A stretch of 35,824 nucleotides of DNA. It comes from Polyangiaceae bacterium. Lineage in GTDB: Bacteria > Myxococcota_A > Polyangia > Polyangiales > Polyangiaceae. Shown here in pieces: positions 33,091 to 35,824 of the stretch. The translations under genes and the position numbers were made by a program. The notes beneath the pieces were generated by a model that saw only the letters and a program-made list of their open reading frames with translations, searched no databases and was not told the DNA's origin. The first letter of the stretch is position 1. Every line of letters starts with the position of its first letter. The stretch is taken from contig JAFGIS010000141.1 of assembly GCA_016929495.1 (NCBI GenBank), forward strand, positions 1 to 35,824. Reading direction: 5' to 3'.

Positions 33091-34734
33091 ATGGGTTTCC
33101 CGTTCGACCTGGCATTGCGCTACATGCGCTCCAAGAAGCGCTCGTTCGTGTCTGTCGGCACGATGTTTGCCGTGCTGGGAGTCGCGTTGGGGGTGGCCGC
33201 GCTGGCAACGGTCGTCAGTGTGACAGGCGGATTCCGCAAGCAGTTCCGCGACAAGGTCCTCGGCGTCAATGCTCACGTGTTGGTGCTGAAGTACACGAGC
33301 GACTTCCGCGAATACCGGAAGATCATGGATCAGGTTCGGCACGTTCCCGGCGTCATCGGAGTCGGGCCCTTCGTGATCAACCCGATGATGGTCACGCACG
33401 GGGATCGGACGGCGACCGGCGTCCTGCTCAAGGGAGTGGACCCGGATCTCATGGGCAGCGTGCTCGACCTGCCGGGGCATATCAAGAAGGGGAGCCTCGC
33501 GGGCCTGCGCCGACCCGGAGGGGCGGCCGCGCCGGCGCGCCCGGGCGCCGCCGCCAGCCGTGCCAAGACGTCGGGCAACCGGAGGGGATCCGCGGCCGAC
33601 GTGGGCGAGCCATCACGGGCGGAGGATGGGGCAGCCAAGCGGCCCCTGTTCGATGTCTTGCGCAACCCTGCCGACGCCGGAACCACCAGCGCGGCCAAAG
33701 CCGACTCGCTCGACCAAGTGCTGGCGACGAAGCAGGCGCCGAGTGGGTCAGGTGCCGCGGACATGGAAGACCTCCTCGACGCGGGTGCCGAACCCGAGGT
33801 CGATACGCGCGGTGGCCCGGTGGGAAGCGTCGTGCCGGACGGTGGCTATGCGAGCGTTTTGCCCGATGACGACGTCTTGCCGGAGGAGCTCGACTCCAAT
33901 CCCTGCAAGAGCCATGAGGCGGCGCTGAAACTGCCCGGCATCGTGCTCGGAATCACTCTCGCGCACAACATCGAGGCAGAGATCGGCGACTGCGTGCGAG
34001 TCACCTCACCGACGATTGGGTTCTCGTACATGGGAGGGGCCATTCGAGCGCCGGTAGCCAAGGAGTTCCGCGTCACGGCCGTGTTCGACGCGGGCTTCGA
34101 TCAGTACGACTCGAAGCTCATGTACACGGACCTGCCCGAGGCCCAGGCGTTCTACGACAGCGGCGACACCGTGACCGGCGTCGAGATGAAGGTGAAGGAC
34201 ATCGACCGCGCGCGACAGATAGGCAGGGAAGTCGATCGCCGGCTCGGAAATGGCATCTATCGGATCATGGACTGGGAGGAGCTCAACCACGGGCTGTTCA
34301 CCGCGCTCCGCATCCAGCAGGTACTGATGAGCCTGGTCCTGGCGCTCATCATCGTCGTGGCCGCGTTCACCGTCGTGGCCACGCTGATCATGGTCGTGCT
34401 CGAGAAGAAGAAGGAAATCGCGGTGCTCAAGGCCATGGGCGCCACCGATGCCGCTCTGCTTCGAGCGTTCTTGTACCAGGGGGCGATCATTGGGCTCGTC
34501 GGAACGGCGATTGGCCTCGTGCTGGGCCTGGGGGTGTGCAAAGGCCTGCTGATCTATGCGTTCCCGCTCGACCCCAAAGTGTACTTCATCTCACGGCTTC
34601 CGGTCGAGGTGACGCCCGAGCAGTTCCTGATGGTCGGCATCTTCGCCGTGGCCGTGTGTCTGGTGGCCTGCGTCTGGCCTGCCCTCTATGCCGCGCGTCT
34701 GCGCCCCGCCGAAGGGTTCCGCGAGCAACAGTAG
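33091..34734 (+). CDS. LolC/LolE-type ABC transporter permease with large periplasmic insert
   Basis: 547 residues from the ATG at 33091, giving the family N-terminus PFDLALRYMRSKKR. One N-terminal membrane segment (GTMFAVLGVALGVAALATVV) is followed by a large periplasmic domain (MacB-PCD), then three C-terminal membrane segments of the FtsX domain (SLVLALIIVVAAFTVVATLI; KKEIAVLKAMGATDAALLRA; FAVAVCLVACVWPALYAARL). The KKEIAVLKAMGA loop is the contact for the ATPase LolD. Residues about 138-280 are a low-complexity stretch rich in Ala, Gly, Asp and Pro inserted just before LPGIVLGITLAHNI; usual LolC/E proteins lack it. No lolD lies in the window. It probably extracts lipoproteins from the inner membrane. 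The 304-bp spacer to the divergent kinase gene shows no convincing promoter boxes. Confidence 0.88.
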   Translation: MGFPFDLALRYMRSKKRSFVSVGTMFAVLGVALGVAALATVVSVTGGFRKQFRDKVLGVNAHVLVLKYTSDFREYRKIMDQVRHVPGVIGVGPFVINPMMVTHGDRTATGVLLKGVDPDLMGSVLDLPGHIKKGSLAGLRRPGGAAAPARPGAAASRAKTSGNRRGSAADVGEPSRAEDGAAKRPLFDVLRNPADAGTTSAAKADSLDQVLATKQAPSGSGAADMEDLLDAGAEPEVDTRGGPVGSVVPDGGYASVLPDDDVLPEELDSNPCKSHEAALKLPGIVLGITLAHNIEAEIGDCVRVTSPTIGFSYMGGAIRAPVAKEFRVTAVFDAGFDQYDSKLMYTDLPEAQAFYDSGDTVTGVEMKVKDIDRARQIGREVDRRLGNGIYRIMDWEELNHGLFTALRIQQVLMSLVLALIIVVAAFTVVATLIMVVLEKKKEIAVLKAMGATDAALLRAFLYQGAIIGLVGTAIGLVLGLGVCKGLLIYAFPLDPKVYFISRLPVEVTPEQFLMVGIFAVAVCLVACVWPALYAARLRPAEGFREQQ

Positions 34735-34745
34735 CGAGGTCGGCT

Positions 34746-35432
34746 TCAAACGACGCCGGTGGCTGTACGCGCCCGAGTCATCAGCCCCAGCATCCTGGCG
34801 CCCAGCTCCGACGTGCGCAGCGGAGCGAGCACGTAGTCGTCCGCCGCCGCGCACGAGGGGTCGTGGCCGCCGGCGGCGAACTGGTGCGCGGCGAGCACGA
34901 GCACGGGGTGCCTGTTCTGTCGCTCTCGGCTCAGTCTGCGGCACAAGTCGTACGCGGACATCCCGGGCAAATGCTGGTCCACCACGAGCAGACCCACCCG
35001 GTTGTCGCGAAGCCGGTCGAATGCCTCCTCGGCGCTAGCCGCGGCGATCGCCTCGAAGCCGCAAGCCTGCACCATGGCGCGCAACACGGGTTGAAGCTCG
35101 GGATCCGCAACGACCAGGACGCGACCGTCGGACACGTGAGAAGATGAAGCCGCAGCTGATGCTGCGCCGCCGCTCGTTTCCAGCGCAGCCGCGTGTGCGA
35201 AGTGCTCCAGTTTCTGCCAGTCTCGCGGTTCGAACCGCATACTCTGGCTGGTATCGCGGTCGACGACTTGCGCCGCGACGGCCGTCTGCGCGCTGCCCGC
35301 CTGGACGACGACGAGCACCCACTCACGGTCCCTCAATGGACCACGCGGCGGCTCAAGTTCCCGATCCTCGGCGCGCGAGAGCTCCGTGCCGAGCTCTGCG
35401 CGTGTTGCGTACTCAAGACAGACACGCCTCAC
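34746..35432 (-). CDS. PilZ-like protein with a degenerate receiver domain
   Basis: 228 residues starting at a GTG (35432). Residues 1-80 resemble a divergent PilZ-type domain (CLEYATRAELGTELSR, VLVVVQAGSAQTAVAAQVVD, FEPRDWQKLEHFA), though without a clear RxxxR c-di-GMP signature. An Ala/Ser linker follows, then a receiver domain at 103-218: VLVVADPELQPVLRAMV, DRLRDNRVGLLVVDQHLPGM with the phosphoacceptor D152, and YVLAPLRTSELGARM. Only one acidic residue (D110) is left in the acid pocket and the conserved Lys before Pro is Ala, so phosphorylation signalling is doubtful. It converges with the permease gene, 11 bp between stops. It is probably a signalling adaptor. Confidence 0.7.
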   Translation of the reverse strand: MRRVCLEYATRAELGTELSRAEDRELEPPRGPLRDREWVLVVVQAGSAQTAVAAQVVDRDTSQSMRFEPRDWQKLEHFAHAAALETSGGAASAAASSSHVSDGRVLVVADPELQPVLRAMVQACGFEAIAAASAEEAFDRLRDNRVGLLVVDQHLPGMSAYDLCRRLSRERQNRHPVLVLAAHQFAAGGHDPSCAAADDYVLAPLRTSELGARMLGLMTRARTATGVV

Positions 35433-35610
35433 GATGGCGCAGGGTAGCGCGCGTCTCTCGCTCCCGCCAGCACTCTTGACCCACGAGCGACCGGTGGGGG
35501 CCAGACCGTGCCCGAGGCGGGCGGCTCGCTCGCGACGGTTGCGCGTTCTACTCGAGTGGGCCGATTTCCTGCGCTATTCGTTGCGTGAGCAAAACGCGTG
35601 CCTGGTGCCG

Positions 35611-35738
35611 CGTTTCGATTGAAGCGATGGGTTTTTCGCCGCCTCCGACCGGGCGAGGGCGGCGAAAAACCCGCCGCTTCCCAGCGATCTGACCCGCGGC
35701 ACCGCTGGTTTCTGGGCATCGTTTCAATTGAGCCGATG
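35611..35738. repeat. hairpin flanked by a direct repeat in the gene-free right end
   Basis: 35629-35643 (GGGTTTTTCGCCGCC) and 35658-35672 are perfect inverted arms; beyond a 2-base gap GAAGCG (35621-35626) and CGCTTC (35675-35680) extend the stem. The T-run and A-run lie within the stem, so this is not a standard terminator for either neighbour. CGTTTCGATTGAAGCGATG (35611-35629) recurs as CGTTTCAATTGAGCCGATG (35720-35738), 16 of 19 alike. The region 35433-35824 holds no gene that I can support; the promoter of the minus-strand receiver gene should be in its left part. Confidence 0.65.
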
Positions 35739-35742
35739 CACT

Positions 35743-35824
35743 AGCGGGGCTCTGCCCCAGCCCGACCAGGCATGGTGGAGACTGATAGGTTGTGCTGGCT
35801 GACGCGCCGGAGCCCCGCGTCGAC
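35743..35824 (+). repeat. dispersed element with inverted ends, copy 2
   Basis: 82 bp from AGCGGGGCTCTGCCCCAGCC to CCGGAGCCCCGCGTCGAC at the end of the window; it may continue beyond it. It matches the minus-strand copy at 73-156 in the first 32 bp and last 18 bp, and has the same 9-bp inverted ends GCGGGGCTC/GAGCCCCGC. Orientation is opposite to copy 1. Confidence 0.7.

Noticed and set aside
35629..35672. Stem with T-run and A-run as an intrinsic terminator
   Set aside because: The runs lie inside the stem, and it is far from any gene end; it reads better as part of a repeat.
1..35824. CRISPR arrays, tRNA and rRNA genes
   Set aside because: No regularly spaced direct repeats with unique spacers and no tRNA or rRNA signature were seen on either strand.

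Overview
The window is GC-rich (clearly above 60 percent) chromosomal DNA from a Gram-negative bacterium, most likely a member of the Myxococcota (Polyangia-like). The clues are many predicted lipoproteins with long Ala/Pro/Gly linkers and Cys-rich modules, a TonB-dependent receptor with a TonB C-terminal-like domain at its N-terminus, a Ser/Thr kinase of Pkn type with a PEGA-like tail, a degenerate receiver protein, and long spurious open frames on both strands. No rRNA, tRNA or CRISPR array was recognised. The taxonomic placement is inferred from gene style only.

Layout. 1-5.8 kb: an 84-bp dispersed repeat, a TonB-dependent receptor (minus) divergent from two secreted or lipoprotein genes (plus). 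5.8-9.1 kb (minus strand): a site-2-protease-like M50 peptidase, carboxynorspermidine synthase and carboxynorspermidine decarboxylase (the carboxy-polyamine route to spermidine or norspermidine), with a 173-bp spacer full of perfect inverted repeats between the two polyamine genes. 9.2-14.4 kb (plus strand): a small lipoprotein, an unrecognised 871-residue protein with a degenerate P-loop-like motif, and RecQ helicase. 14.4-20.1 kb: an accessory stretch with a DUF4160/DUF2442 pair, a Cys-rich outer-membrane-type protein, a decayed HEPN gene, an intact HEPN gene coupled to an unknown 112-residue partner, a ParE/RelE-type toxin with its antitoxin, two gene-tail fragments abutting each other, and a T4-type lysozyme with its full catalytic triad.

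20.3-26.8 kb: a tetR / membrane-fusion / RND pump / TolC cluster; the first three genes overlap by 4 bp at each junction, so they are probably translationally coupled. 26.9-35.4 kb is mostly housekeeping and envelope: a lipoprotein, the lipid II flippase MurJ, a tRNA nucleotidyltransferase with an HD domain converging on murJ with no gap, a membrane Ser/Thr kinase, a LolC/E-type permease with a large low-complexity insert, and a PilZ-like plus degenerate receiver protein. The window ends in repeat-rich DNA with a second, oppositely oriented copy of the element found at the left end.

Three small repeat families occur: an element of 82-84 bp with 9-bp inverted ends (full copies at both window ends, a 32-bp partial copy at 16.5 kb), a 74-bp two-hairpin repeat about 200 bp upstream of both recQ and the Cys-rich protein gene, and a doublet around a long hairpin at 35.6 kb. 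The best places to look for something undescribed are the 112-residue protein/HEPN pair, the 871-residue protein, the spacer between the polyamine genes, and the gene-fragment junction near 18.8 kb.
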